64,000 nt of DNA from Progne subis subis (taxonomy: Eukaryota > Chordata > Aves > Passeriformes > Hirundinidae). The stretch is taken from positions 496,001-560,000 of the forward strand of contig JAKJHU010000108.1 in NCBI GenBank assembly GCA_022316685.1, given 5' to 3'. Of the stretch, positions 32,721 to 45,075 are shown in pieces. The position numbers and the translations under genes are program-made. Below the pieces are notes generated by a model. It was not told where the DNA came from and did no database searches. It saw only the letters and a list, made by a program, of their open reading frames with translations. The first letter of the stretch is position 1. Each line of letters begins with the position of its first letter.

Positions 32721-35608
32721 TTTTTGTCTTAAGATGTCAGTGCTTGCACATTTTCTAGACAATTTTTTTCTTTCTTTTTTTTCCCCGTTCTGACTGTGGG
32801 TGAGAAAATCCAGACACGTGAACTCCCGGCTGGTGGGGCAGGGAAGAGGGGAAGGTGCTGGGATCAAGCCCCTGGGTGCAGATCCTGGATGAGCTTGCAG
32901 TTTTTCCATCTGGGAGCCTGCAACGTGCTGGCAGCACTGCCCAAAATGCACCTGGGGGCTGGGGGGAGCGGGGCCAGCGGCTTTCCCAGCTCCCAAAATC
33001 CTGTTGGGAGTCAGGGAAGTGGGAGCATGGTTTGGGAAGGAGGGTCTGTGCTGCTGGTGGGAGATGCTCTGCTGGGGGGGTTGGATCCTGGCGGGAGCAG
33101 GGATGTCCTGGCAGCGCTGGGATTGGGATGCTGGAGCTTGTTTGGCTCCCAGGATGGGAGCTGTGGCTGTGTCTGGGCATTCCCCTCTTGCAGCCTGGAG
33201 TTCTGATAGCCACCATTGGATTTTGGGGCACCTGCAGCACCTCTGAGGCGAGTTTTTCCATGCTCCCACGCGGATGGATGTGAGGGTTTGGGGTTTAGCC
33301 AGTTCCCTGGGTTTACAGAGGGAAAAGCTGAGTGCTCAGGCAGCCCCTGTGATAATTTACTAATCCACGCTAACGAGAGCGGGGAGCAAAACCCACACTT
33401 GGCAAGAGGAACCCCCGGGAGCCGCCACATCAAGGTGAGAAGCGGGAGCTTAATTTCATTATCTTATCAATAACTGGCTGGTCTTGTGCTGTGCTGCGAA
33501 TCCTCGGGAGTGCTAATGCTATCTCTGGCTGTCTAAGCAGAGAAATAATGAATACAAGCAGCAGGAGCATTGTGTGCAGCCCCGGTATCTATACCTTAAA
33601 AATGATGTTGGCAAACTGGAGGGAGATAAGGGCAGAGCTGCGGGGATGATGTGAGGGCTGTAAAACAGGCTGGAGAGAGAGAGACTGAAGCCAAATCTTC
33701 TCCTCCTCATAGAAAGGAGTGATTTGATTATTGTCCAGGAGTACTTAAGCAGGGGAAGAGACTTCTGCTAAGCAAAGGTTGGGAGGAAGGCCACGGTTCT
33801 GTGGCTGGGTGCTCAAGCCAGATAAAGGCAGACAAGAAAAAGCCGTGTTTTAGTTTTGTACAGCTTTATATTTAAGCACAGGAGCAAATTACCCAGGGCT
33901 TGGTGTGTTTTGCTGTTCTTGAAATTGAAATGATACGTCTTGCCAGCGGTCTTTTAGGTCAACTGCAGGTTTGGAGTGGGGAACACTCAGCGTGAGTCAG
34001 TCACAACTCAAAACAAGATTTTCAAAATGGTCATTATTGCCCTTCCGATCTTTCAGTTGTGGTAGGGGTTTTTTTGGTTTTTTTCCCTGATGTTGGGGAG
34101 AGCAGGGATGTAAAATCCAGCAGGGCTTTGGGCTGCAGCGTGGAATGGATTGGGGTGCTCAGAGCTGAGCCCACGTGTAGGGCTTACCCAGTTGGAAAAT
34201 CCCCTTTTCCCACTGCTTTTAGGGCTGGAACAGCCCTGTTTGGAGGCGTTCAGGGTGTCTGAAGGGTTCTGCTTTTCTCACACCCGCTTTCCTCCTGCTG
34301 TCCCACGAGATTCACCAGCCCACCCCCCGAGCCTCCTGCACGGGCACAGAGGATGCTGCGGGCACAAACACCTCCCGAGAGGCGCTCAGCACACCCGGCG
34401 AGGGAGATTAAGAGGCATCATTAGCGTTCGCTGGGTGGCTGGCATGTTAATTAGGGCACGGGGCCGCTCTGGAAGGTTGCTGTCACCTCTTACCTCACCA
34501 GCCTTAAAGCGCCAGCGTGGGAATGGAGCCGAGGCAGGAAAAGGAAGCTGGAAAACAAACGCAGCTCCAGCAGGGATTGGCACGGGGAGGTTTAACAAGT
34601 GCTGCCTCCCCTTTTCCACGTGGAAAGTGATTCCAGGTGGGAATCCCGCAGCCTCGCCCTGTCTCCATCCCCACTCTAACTCCGCTCTTCGCAGACCTGA
34701 AGGGTTTTCCCTTTCCAGGGGATGGCTCCTCATTTTTTTTTTTCCTTTCTATGCTTGTTGCTGGTGCGCCGAAGAAAATTAAATTAAGGCTGTATCAGTA
34801 TAAGGGCGAGATTACCGCTTGCAAAAACCCGTTTTGCTTAAGTTAGTGATATTGTAAGTGTTAATTGAGTGTTCATTGATCGCCTGCCACCACCCCGATG
34901 TAATTCCGCTCCTCTCGGGCGGGTGCCCTACCCCTGATTAAACAGAGCCGCTCCTGCACCAGGAACAGGCTCGGCTGTTCATTTCTTCCCCCCAGTGATT
35001 CCATTTTACCAGCTGGATAATTAGCATCATCTCCTCCTCTTTGGAGCCAGCTCAGCCTGCGCACCATCCTCGTTCTCTCCCAAGTACCTTTAATGCTTTA
35101 ATACTTCAGGGTTTTTAAGTGGCCCCAGACAAGAATTTAAGCAGGGGATGTGTTTGAACTGGCTCCAGGAGCTGTTGTCTGCCTGGATTTAGGGTCCGAG
35201 TTCCCCCAGCTATTGCTCTGTTCATTAGAGGCCCTTTGTGGCTGGAGGCTCAATTATGGGAGTGAATGGTGTTTTATGGGAAGAGAGGTGGGGAAGGAGA
35301 CGCCGAAAGCTCTCTGTGCTAATGGTGTCTGTTATGTGAATGGCTCTGCGAGCGGGTAATCGCTGCCGAGCCGTGCTGGTGACGGGGTTTGTGTAATCCC
35401 TCCATCGGGGACTGGGCAGAGCCTTTCTGTGTTCCAGGGAAGCTGCTGGGGAGCGGGACATTCCCATGTGGGGCACACCAAGGTGAGCTGGAGCAGCAGG
35501 GCTGGGCACAGCATGGGATCCACACGTCCTTGGCTCCTCCAGATCCTCCTCTGACCCAGCCAGGAGCTGGCAGCACATCCCAGCACCAAAGAAGGCTCCT
35601 GTCCCACA

Positions 35609-35672
35609 CCCCCGCCATCCGAGGGTTTGGGGTTTAGCCGCCCCCGCCATCCGAGGGTTTGGGGTTTAGCCG
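35609..35672. repeat. Perfect 32-bp tandem duplication
   Basis: Two identical 32-bp units containing GAGGGTTTGGGGTTTAGCC, with a third partial unit starting at 35,673. The same 19-bp word occurs once more at 33,282. Confidence 0.95.
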
Positions 35673-37483
35673 CCCCCATGATCCAAGGTGTCTGGAGTAA
35701 TTGAGTTTTCCCTCCAGAGCATGAGGCTCCTGGTGCAGTTCTGCATGTTCCATTATGCCTTCCCTGCCAGATCCCGCAGCAGAGCTCTGAGATTGGTGGT
35801 GGTGTGAAGGATGTTCCTGGTGTGAAGGATGCTCCTGGTGTGTGTTTGGTGGGCTGGAGCATCTTTGGAAAGATTAATTAACCCTAGGTGAGATGATTGA
35901 ACATTTATATGGGGGGGGAGGGAAATTAATATTCCTTCTGCCATGCAGAATCTGTTTAAACTCCTGCCTTCAGCTTGTCTGACTGGGAATCTCCTCTAAC
36001 TTGTATAAATGAAAGAACAATTTGTTTTAGATGATGGGTTATGAGAATATTGCTCACAGACCCAGAACACGACATTTTCAATCACATCTTTATTGCCTTG
36101 GTAAGGAAAAAAATGATTTTTAGGATCTTGACATGCTTATCCTTCGGAGATCAAGTCAATTATCATATTATGTAAGAATTTACTCCGTGGCTCTCTGGTC
36201 TCTGGGAATATCATCAAGTCAAGAGGAAAATCCTGCAGGGTTTATTGCAGCTGTTGCAGAGTTCAAAGGATTGCCCAAGTTTCTATCCACAGGTGGCCTT
36301 CAGGGATAGGAAAATGGCTTAGGGTATGTGTGGTGATAAAATATAAATTCGAGTGGTTTTTGGCAATGTGCAGCTTTAACCTTGTCTTGAGGGCCACAAG
36401 AACCAGAAACTCATTTTCCATCAGCCTGGGAAGGTGGAGGGGGGAGATTCTCTTGCTGGGGTCTTGGAGAAACAGGTCAGAAATCCTGAGCTGAAGGACC
36501 AAACACTGAACTGAATGATCAAATCCTTCTTTATAGCCCTGAGCTGAGGTCAGGGGGGCAGTTTGTGTGTTTGTAGTTATCTGCAGGGTCCATCCTGCTG
36601 GGAATTAGAATGGTTGGAGTTGTTCTGGTGAGGGACACCCTCCCTCCTCGTTTTCTCTGCCTGTAAAGCAGGGACAAGCCTGTGCAGCTGGAATGTGGCA
36701 GATTAGCACGGGATGATGCTCCAGGAGCTGGAAATGCTGCTCCGAAGGCAGAACTCGGAGCACTTTTCTCCTTGAGCAGATTGCCAGTCCCAGAAATACC
36801 CGAGTCCCATTTGCAGGCAGCGGTGTTAATGCAGTGCAGCTGCTCTGCTCCATTTGCTTGCATAAATGCAGCTTTTAGAGCTGTCACATATGCTTGATGG
36901 AGCCACTACCCCTCACCTGCTCCCTCCTGGAGTGGCAATTCCTGGCAGGGATTGCCAAGATGAGGGAGATGATGGTTGTCTCCGTGCATTAGTGCATATG
37001 CCAGGGCTATGATCCCACCATTTCCAAGCTGCTCCGGATGGCTGGAATGCTCCAAATGCACTTGTGCAGATGGAATTTCTGGGCTGTATCACCTTGGCTC
37101 CAGCCCTCCCTGGTTCTGTAGCTTTGTTTACGTGGAGGTTTTGAGCTGGGGTTCGATTCTGCTGTTATTGAAGCCGTTATGTTGGGTTTTTTTGTGGTGG
37201 TGCATTACTCATTGGTTCCTTTCACTCCTTTCAAGTTTGCCAGCCATGACTAATGAAAGAGTTTTGCTGCAGCCTCTGGTGGAGTGGACACCCAAGATGC
37301 TTTAGAGGGATTTTTAGTGGTTTCTTTTTCATTTCCCACAGTTTGGTGCTGCGGGGTCAGGGATTTCAGTGGGAAGCTGGGAAGTTGTGCCTCTTTTTTT
37401 TCCCCCCAGCTCGGGAGGGGTTGATTTGGGAGCTTCAGGAGTTAAAGGAATCATTCAAAGTTGAAAGCTGGGCTGGTGTCTCC

Positions 37484-37582
37484 AGGTTGGATGTGCTTGG
37501 AGCAGCCTGGGCTCATGGAACGTGTCCCAGCCCATGGGATGATTTTGAAATCCCTTCCAACCCAAATCTTCTTGTTATTCAG
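37484..37582 (+). mobile_element. CR1 LINE 3' tail fragment
   Basis: GTTGGATGTGCTTGGAGCAG, CCTGGGCTCATGGAACGTGT, CAGCCCATGGGATGATTTTG and CCCTTCCAACCCAAATC are in CR1 3'-end order. Confidence 0.8.
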
Positions 37583-39518
37583 TGATCTTTCTAATTAGTG
37601 CATCCCCCTGTTGTGTCCTGGGAATCCCTGACTGAGCGAGGGCTGTGTTTGGTGGGATCACCAGGACTCCTCAGGGCTGGCAGGGTGGGAGGAAACGTGC
37701 TCCCCTTTCCTGGAGATGTGGCAGGAAGGTGTCCAGCTCATTTTATTTCCATCACTGGGCTGTTTGTGCTTTAATAAACAGCTCCAGTGTGGTGAAGAAG
37801 TGAATCCTTCCTGGGGAAGGGATGAACTTTTGCTGAAGGGAAGCTCTGAAGCCTTGAACTGGTCAGGGTCTGGGCTGGTGTCACAGTGGGAGGGACGTTG
37901 TCCCCGTGGTGTCCCTGATCCCTGTCGGGGATCATTTCCGTTCTCAGTTTAGCCCTGAGTGCTTTCCCAAGGTCACGGGCAGGACCCACACCTGTGCTGG
38001 GGACGCTCGAGTTGTTTCTGCCAGGGCTTTTCTCTCTCTCTCTCTGCCCCTTCTGCTCAAAGCTTTGTCTTCCACGCCGAGGAGCTCAGCAGCTGAGCCA
38101 GGGTCTGCTGTGCCATCTGCTTGGGCACAGCCCTGTGCCCTCAACCCTGGCTGGCTGAGCTGACCCTCCCCTGGCACTGAGTATTTCAGGAATCAGGCGA
38201 TCCTGGGAACGCTCCTGGAGTGGGCAGTAATAAAAAAACCCCAACAAAACAGGGGAGAAGCTAAGAATGTTTTTAATAAATAATTCTCCCTGGCTCCTGA
38301 AGCACAACTAGGCAGCTTGCTGAGCTAAATTCAGCTTGAAAAAACATCTGTGAAATTCAGGTTTAGAATGGTGGACAGGCTGAGTTCACTGGGGTTCCCT
38401 TTGGGGTCTTGACAGCATTGGGAGGAGCAGGTGGAAGTTTGACTCGGTTTTCCTTCCACTCCCTCCTCCAGGAGCAGCAGATCTGTGCATTCAGGAAGGT
38501 TGGGTGAGGATTTGGGTTCCCATGACCCTGCTTTACCCTTCTTGAATAATTGGAGGTGTGGGAACAGGTAGCAGTGGATGAGCAGCTGTGAATTTCTACC
38601 AAAAATTTCAAAAAGAAATTTCAAATTTCTCTTAAAAAGGAGAAGAAAAAAAAAAAAAAGACTGTGGCAAACAGATTGAGACGAGTCTTTTTTTTTTAAT
38701 TAAAGGAAGCTGTTGTCTTGTGTACTTGGGTGTTCCCACGGAGATGACGAGCTGCTAAATTTTAATTCACTGCACATTTTTGTTTTGTTCACTTCCCTCC
38801 AGCTTCTCCTCCTGAACTTTGCCCCGTGGGTGGAACCGGTGCTCGCCTTGTTAGAGCATCTAAAACCTCTAATTATCAGCGAAAAAGCTGAGAATTATCA
38901 AAGCAGCTGCGGTGCATGTGCCGGGTTTTTGGTTTTTTGTTGTTTTTTTTTTTTTTTTTTTTTCCCCTAGGTGTGGATGAAGCTCTTTAATTTAAACAAC
39001 AGGGAGACGTGATTGGTGTGGTTGTGGTCTGGCGGAACGAGCTGCGCTGGTGTTCGTGCCTTTTCCTGTCATGTTCCCACTCCTGTCCGGGAGAATTGTT
39101 CTGCGTTTGGGGTATTGTTGTTTCTGCGACTGGAATCAAGTTACATGGATTTTATGTTTTTTTTAATGCGGGGCCGCTGGGAGCAGTTACTCAAGGAATA
39201 CAAAGAGGCACCGGCCCTAATGATGACGGGAAAAGTTCTTTATGGGATCTGGGAGCAAAAGGCAGCGAACAAATGGGTACAGCCTGCAGAATGCATCAGG
39301 GGAGCAAGGCTTCCAAATAATCGCGTCTGCTTTTGTTCACGCCTCAGGGGATTGCTTGGGAGCTGCTGCCCCATCCTCCCGGGGAGAAACGCCTGCAAGG
39401 AGGGGAAAAAAGGGTTGGGTGGAGTGAAGAGAGATGAAGGAGAGACTCCAGGGGTGTGGAGTGGTCTGGGAGGATGGACAAGGGCAGGGTTCCGCTGGAG
39501 GCAGTCTCTGCATCCCAG

Positions 39519-40015
39519 TGTTAGGAAAATTAATCCACGAACTCCAGAGGTTGATGTCCAAAAAGGAGACAGAGGGGTCCTTTTACTTTATTCGGTTAAA
39601 GGGAGAGGCCATGGGGCATTTCCCCTGGGGTCTCTCAGTTTTTCAGAGGAGGCAGCCTCCTTTTTATCCCAATTTCCCGGCCGCATTTCCCTCTCTCTTT
39701 CCCCATGGGCTGAGGGACTTGAGAAGTACAGACTTCCCGAAATGCCTAAGACCTAAGATTCCCCTTTTAATGTATAACCCCCCTCTAATTTTTAATTGTT
39801 ATGGGATTTATGGGTTTTTCCCCATTGTTGCTTTCATCTTTCAATATTCACTTTCATTTACAAACAAACCATAGGCTTGTTTGTAAAGGCAAGTATCTTC
39901 TTTTCCATTCATCAATCAGTAGAATCCTTCCCATCGTTTCTCTCATCTCTCAGCGCTAGTTTTATCCACCAGCAGACCCAGGGCTTGTTTGTAAAGACAA
40001 ATCTCACTCCTCTCA
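39519..40015 (-). mobile_element. Solo LTR, family A, copy 1
   Basis: A 497-bp element with TG...CA ends (TGTTAGGAAAATTAATCC to CCTCTCA), collinear with 63,473-63,952. On the minus strand a poly(A) signal (AATAAA) lies near the 3' end, so the LTR reads leftwards. Flanking 4-mers are CCAG and GCAG, an imperfect 4-bp target duplication. No internal viral sequence remains. Carries small insertions relative to copy 2 (near 39,750 and 39,865). Confidence 0.85.
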
Positions 40016-41954
40016 GCAGCTCCCTGCAGGCAGTGGCGCTGGCAGGATGCTCCGGGTGTGGGGAAGCACCTCTGGCACACGGAGCAGGGAGGAGCATCCA
40101 CTGCCGTGCTTCCTTTGCCCATCTTCTGGGAGGGTGAGGAGCTCCCGTGCTCCTTGTGGTGCCGGGGATGGGAAATGCAGGCAGGGCTGGCTGGTTTAGG
40201 GGCGCTGGCGACGTCCCTGTCCCCAGGGGTGGCCCTGGAGGCTGCAGGACAGGCTGAGGTGTGATAAAAATGTCATTAAGCAGGAGAAGAGTGTAAGAGC
40301 GGGGCTGAGGGCAGGGCACACGGCAGATCCAGGGCTGGGGGAGGTGTGCTGAGGGCTTTTTCTTGCTCTGGGATGTTCTGTTGAGTGTCTGGGCGCTGCT
40401 GGAGCTGCAGGAGCGCTGTGTGGTGCCGGCTGTGCTGTCCCTGGGGTTGTGGGGATGCTGGGACGGGCTCCAGGGACACACAAAGACATTGCAGGACACA
40501 CAGCTGGCCCTGCAGTTGATTTTGGGGCCAGCCAGGGCTGGGGGCACAGCTCTGCCCCGTGCTGGAGCATGCAGTGACCCCGAGAGGCTGCTGGATCAGG
40601 GCAGGGAGCAGCATGGCACCAGCAGCACGGCTCCACTTCTCCCAGCAGCTCCTCTCAGCACCCAGCACTCGCTCTGTGTGCTGTGGGGTGGCTGGAGAGG
40701 GAAATCCGTGTGTGAGGAGGGCTTGGGAGCAGAGATGCTCCTCCCTGGTCTGGTGCCCCTCTCTGGTCGTGGTTACTGGGAGAGTTTTGCTTTTTCCGTT
40801 TGTTTCCCAGCATGTTCCCATTTTTATTCCTCTGCCCATTCCTCTGTTGAACAGCTCGTCTGTGTGGCTCTGGCTGGTGGTTGCTGGGTCCCAGCAGGGC
40901 ACTGCTTCCCTCTCCTCCTCTTTCCCAAGGTCACCAGCCAACGTTTCAAAGGTGGGAGCTCTCCTCTGCAGTTTGGGCACAAAAATCCCCTTTGAGCTGT
41001 TGCATCTCTGAAGGTGATTAAACGTGTCTGAAACAGAAACTGCTGCTTTGGGTGCCCAGGGCTGGGTGCTCCGTGTAAGGGAAAGTCAGGGCTTTAGAGA
41101 TTTGGCTGTTCCTGTTGAATTTTGGTTGCCAATTTGGGATTCTGCCCCACAGAGCTCCTGTTTGTACTGGGCTGTATGCAAAGGTCTGCCTGGCAATTCA
41201 GCAACAGCCAATTCCCGAGCTGGGCTTGCAGAGAGCAGCTCAGATAAGCTGGGCCATCAGTTCTGTGCTGTAATGTTTGATTTATTAAGGCCTGGAAACC
41301 TGAACACAAGCCCTCAGGAATCAAAGAGAAACAATCTCCAAAGAAGGAGAGGCAATGAACTCTTCTCAACAGCAGAAATTGCAGCAAGAAAAATTGAGGC
41401 TGGACATCGGGAAGCGTTGTTGAACAGTAAAAATAGTGAAGAGCGAAAATAGATTGCTAAGGGAGTTTGCAGAGGATCTGTCACTGGAGATTCGAAAGAA
41501 CAGATTAGAGAAATGGCTTGGAAGGATTGAGCTTGTTGGATGGACGGGAGGACTGAGCGAGCTCTTCATTGACTGCCTGCTTCCCACGCTTCCTCCGTCA
41601 GTGTCACGGCCTGCCCTGCCCCGTGCCAGCCTTTCTCCCCACCCTGAGAGCCCTGAGCTCAACCTCTGCCTGGCCCTGGGGCTGCCACAGCCCTGGGGAC
41701 GGGGAATTTGGGGTTTCCTGGCTCTCTCTTGGTGCTTTGTTTCAGCCTTGTGGTCTCTGAGCAGCCTGTGCCAGTGTTGACAGTAATGCACGGATTTAGA
41801 GTTAATTCATGACTCTGCCCTCTGACCTCAGGAAAATCATCTGAACCTCCTGAACACAGGCCAGACTTCCAGCAGCAAGCAGAGGTGTCCTTGTTAGGGA
41901 TTGAGATGAATTTTCTGGCCTTTTTCAGTGCATGGTTGATTAGAGATCAGTGTA

Positions 41955-42165
41955 GTTATGGAATAACAATGGGTTGGAAGGACCTCAAAGCTCATCCAGT
42001 GCCGGGGCAGCGATCCCTTCCACTGTCCCAGGGTTCTCCAAACCCCACCCAGCCTGGCCTTGGACGCTTCCAGGGATGGGGCAGCCACAGCTGCTCTGGG
42101 AAATCCATTCCAGAGCCTTCCCAGCCTCACAGAGAAGGATATTTTTGAGCGTGGTTCTGCTCCCT
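41955..42165 (-). mobile_element. CR1 LINE fragment, antisense
   Basis: TATGGAATAACAATGGGTTG, CCTGGCCTTGGACGCTTCCA, GGGATGGGGCAGCCACAGC and GGAAATCCATTCCAGAGCC match inverted CR1. A long A-run follows at 42,265 but is not part of the element. Confidence 0.9.
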
Positions 42166-44778
42166 GTGATGTGCAGTCCATCCTCCCCGAGCAGATGTAT
42201 GTAAATGGAGATGGGTGTTATGTGAAAACGTCATTATCTCGAGGCTTTCAGGGCTCTGGAAGGCAAAAAAAAAAAAAAAAAAAAAAAAAAACCAAGAGGA
42301 AGAATGTTGGAAAATTAAATATTTCTGACTAGGGTATACTAAATCTTCTTCTGTTTAGGAAGGTGAGAAATTAAAATTGCAAAGCAGGCGGCGAGGGAGC
42401 GAGTCGCTGTGCGTGGCAGGGTTGGCTGGGTCCCCTGACTTCACAGAGGCTGTGAGAGGGAATCAGCAGAGAGACAGAGCTCCTTCATATGCAGAGAAAC
42501 CTCCAAACCCCGTGTGTGCAGGGTAACAGCAGCTCTCCCCACGCAGCGCTGAGCCTGTGTCTGGAGTTGTTTGCTTTGGGAGTGTTGTTTTGTTTTTTTT
42601 CCTTGGCCTCTGTGGTGCTGTGATAGGAGAGTGCTGAGAAGTCAGGGGGGAGCCCCATATTTGTGTCCTTCCACCGTCTGTTCTCATCTGCAAAAAAACC
42701 CCTCCAGAAATGGTTTGGGGAGCGAGCTGAGCGGTGGGTTACAGATGAAAAACCCAATTTATAAATCTGTAAACGTGGGGAGAGGGAAAGGAGGGAGACG
42801 CAGGGGTCTCCTGGTGGGTCTGCACAGCTTGGGGCTGTGATGGGCAAACTCCAGCCTTGAAACAGGAAAATCATGGGTGGTTTGATCTGACGTGCAGAGA
42901 CTGCATTCCCTGTCTGACAGGGCTGTGTTAGCGCTCTGGGTGTACAAAGCACAAATTATGTTCTCCCTGTGGAAGAAAACCACTTCTGTTCAGCCTCTGC
43001 TGCCTGCCCGAGGCCAGGTTTGGCTGCTTCAGGCAGGAGACACAGGCACGGGCACCTGTCAAACCTCCCTGCTGTCACCTTGCACAGCCAGACCCCCAAA
43101 TGTGGGAAAACCTTTGGGAAAAACCCTGCTGGCGACTGCAGTGAGGCGCAGAAAAGTCATGGACTGGGCAGGGATGTCTCCAAAGGCTTTTGGAGCAAGG
43201 CGGCCAAGTGGGATCCCAGTTCCACGGGGGGCTGGCTCACAGTTGTTTGAGGCACCTCCAGAGGATGCCTGGGGGTGATTCTGCACCTCCCTTTTCCCAT
43301 TTGGGAGCTCTGTGGGCCGAGCTGGCCCTGCAGAAGGACTGTGGGGACCCATTTCTCGTGTCCCCAGGGCCATGGCAGCGGGTGCCAGGCAGCAGCCCCT
43401 GCCCTCCCCTGAAGCACGGCCCTGGCAGCTCCAGTGCCTCGGTTACTCTGGCAACAAACTGCAGGCAGACAGCACCAAGCAGCTGAATTCAGCCCCTTGT
43501 TCCAGCAAAAAAATGCTCTCATTGAGGGCGAGCCCCTGCAAAACCCTGCTGCTGCAGGACCCCGACGTCCAGAGGGACGTGTAGGGAGGTGGGAGTGTGG
43601 GAGGAGATGTGTCCCCATCAGGGCCACCAGGCCATGTCCCTGCAAGTGTCTGAGCCCCAGGGATGTGGGGAAGAGAGGGAGATTTGGGGAGGTGACGGCA
43701 CAGGAGGGGATGGGCGCAGGGGGAGCTGCTGGAAGGGGCAGGACGGGGAGAGCCACCAGCAGTGTCACGGTGACAGGGCCCCGCGTCACCGGGAGCTGGG
43801 AATTCTGCCCCGATCGATCCCAGCAGCAAAAAGCGATCCCTGCAGAGCTCTCCTCCCTTCTCTGCTTGTTTGTCAGCTCACAAGGGTAACAAAAGCATCC
43901 CGTGGCACCGGGGATGTGCTGCTTCCCTGGGATCCAGTGAGCTGCCCAGAATGATAATTGGGTGCTTTTTCATTTTTTTTAAGGAGCTAACAGGCTACTG
44001 CACAAAGTAATTAACTGGACAGATGGATCCAGCAGAATTTGTAAACGTCGACAGCAACAATAAGGCTTTTTTTTTTTTTTTTTTTTTTAAAGGACTTGTG
44101 TCAGCAGAAGGGCTCCAGGTTGGGGCTGGCTCTCAGGGAAGCAGCTAAAATAAATGAGACTTGAAAAAATTAATAATCTTCATGGCTGCAGATGATGCAG
44201 GTGTCTGGTGGTGGCAGTGAGGATGGCCAAGGGATGGGGGAGCAAGAAGGGCAGGGTTTCTGTGTAGCTGCTTGTGTCTCTATATTCATTTTGCCCATGC
44301 AGAACATCCCCTCTTTGTGCATATAAAGGGGAATTTACTCACCAAGAGTGTGAGAGGACTAGAAATAAAAATTAGGTTGTTGCAGCAGCAAATCCAGTCC
44401 AGGTGGTTTTTAGATTGTTACCAGCGTTCTGGGACTGTCAGATTTATTTCAACTTGTCTGCGATGGGTGATTCAAATGCTCCTTTTGCTGCAGCCTGACA
44501 GCGTTCGGTTCGAGATGTGTGAGTTTGTTTTCCTTCTTTTTCTTTTTTTGTTTCATTTTCTCACATTTCCTCCCTAGTCCTTTCAAATGTCATGTCTTTG
44601 CCGTGTAACCCATCAGCCTTTTCAGTGCTCCTCTTTGCTGGTTTAATTGGGCAGGTTGTTCTTCCCTTTGTGTGCAGGGAGTGCTGGCGCTCCTCACGCG
44701 GTGCCCTGCCAGGGATGGCATCTCCACGAGGTGCCAAAGGCAGATAAAACGCAGAGCAGTGGGCAAGGGAAGCAGCTC

Positions 44779-45075
44779 ACACAGAATTATGGAATAGTTT
44801 GGGTTGGAGGGACCTTAAAATGATCCTGTGCCACCCCTGCCATGGGCAGGAACATCTTCTGCTGTCCCAGGCTGCTCCAGCCTGGCCTTGGACACTCCCA
44901 GGGATGGGGCAGCCACAGCTGCCCTGGGAAATCCATTCCAGGGCCTCCCCACCCTCACGGGGAACAGCTTTTTTTCCCCTAGTATTTCATCTAAACCTCC
45001 TCTCTGTCAGCTCAAACCTGACACTTGTTCCCCTGTCCTGTCACCAGGTGCCCTTGGAAACAGTTTCTCTCCCGG
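44779..45075 (-). mobile_element. CR1 LINE fragment, antisense
   Basis: CACAGAATTATGGAATAGTT, GGGTTGGAGGGACCTTAAAA, CCTTGGACACTCCCAGGGA, TTCATCTAAACCTCCTCTC and TGTTCCCCTGTCCTGTCACC follow inverted CR1 order over about 300 bp. The clearest CR1 in the window. Confidence 0.93.

Larger units (their letters stand above)
26651..39518 (+). other. Non-coding stretch, probably first intron of the downstream gene
   Basis: No exon with family resemblance was found on either strand. Contains a (CTG)n run, (TG)n, (TTTA)n, two CR1 fragments, a 32-bp tandem duplication, and AT-rich unique blocks. GC varies in patches. Confidence 0.6.

Noticed and set aside
38030..38046. CTCTCTCTCT run as a regulatory GAGA-type site
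   Set aside because: Short simple repeat with no supporting context.
39013..39756. 247-codon frame with a helical-looking stretch (WEQLLKEYKEAPALMMTGKV)
   Set aside because: It runs into the solo LTR at 39,519, has no supporting splice or family signal, and the rest of the frame is low quality.
42264..42292. Long A-run as the tail of a retroposed gene or CR1
   Set aside because: CR1 elements do not end in poly(A), and no processed-gene sequence precedes it.
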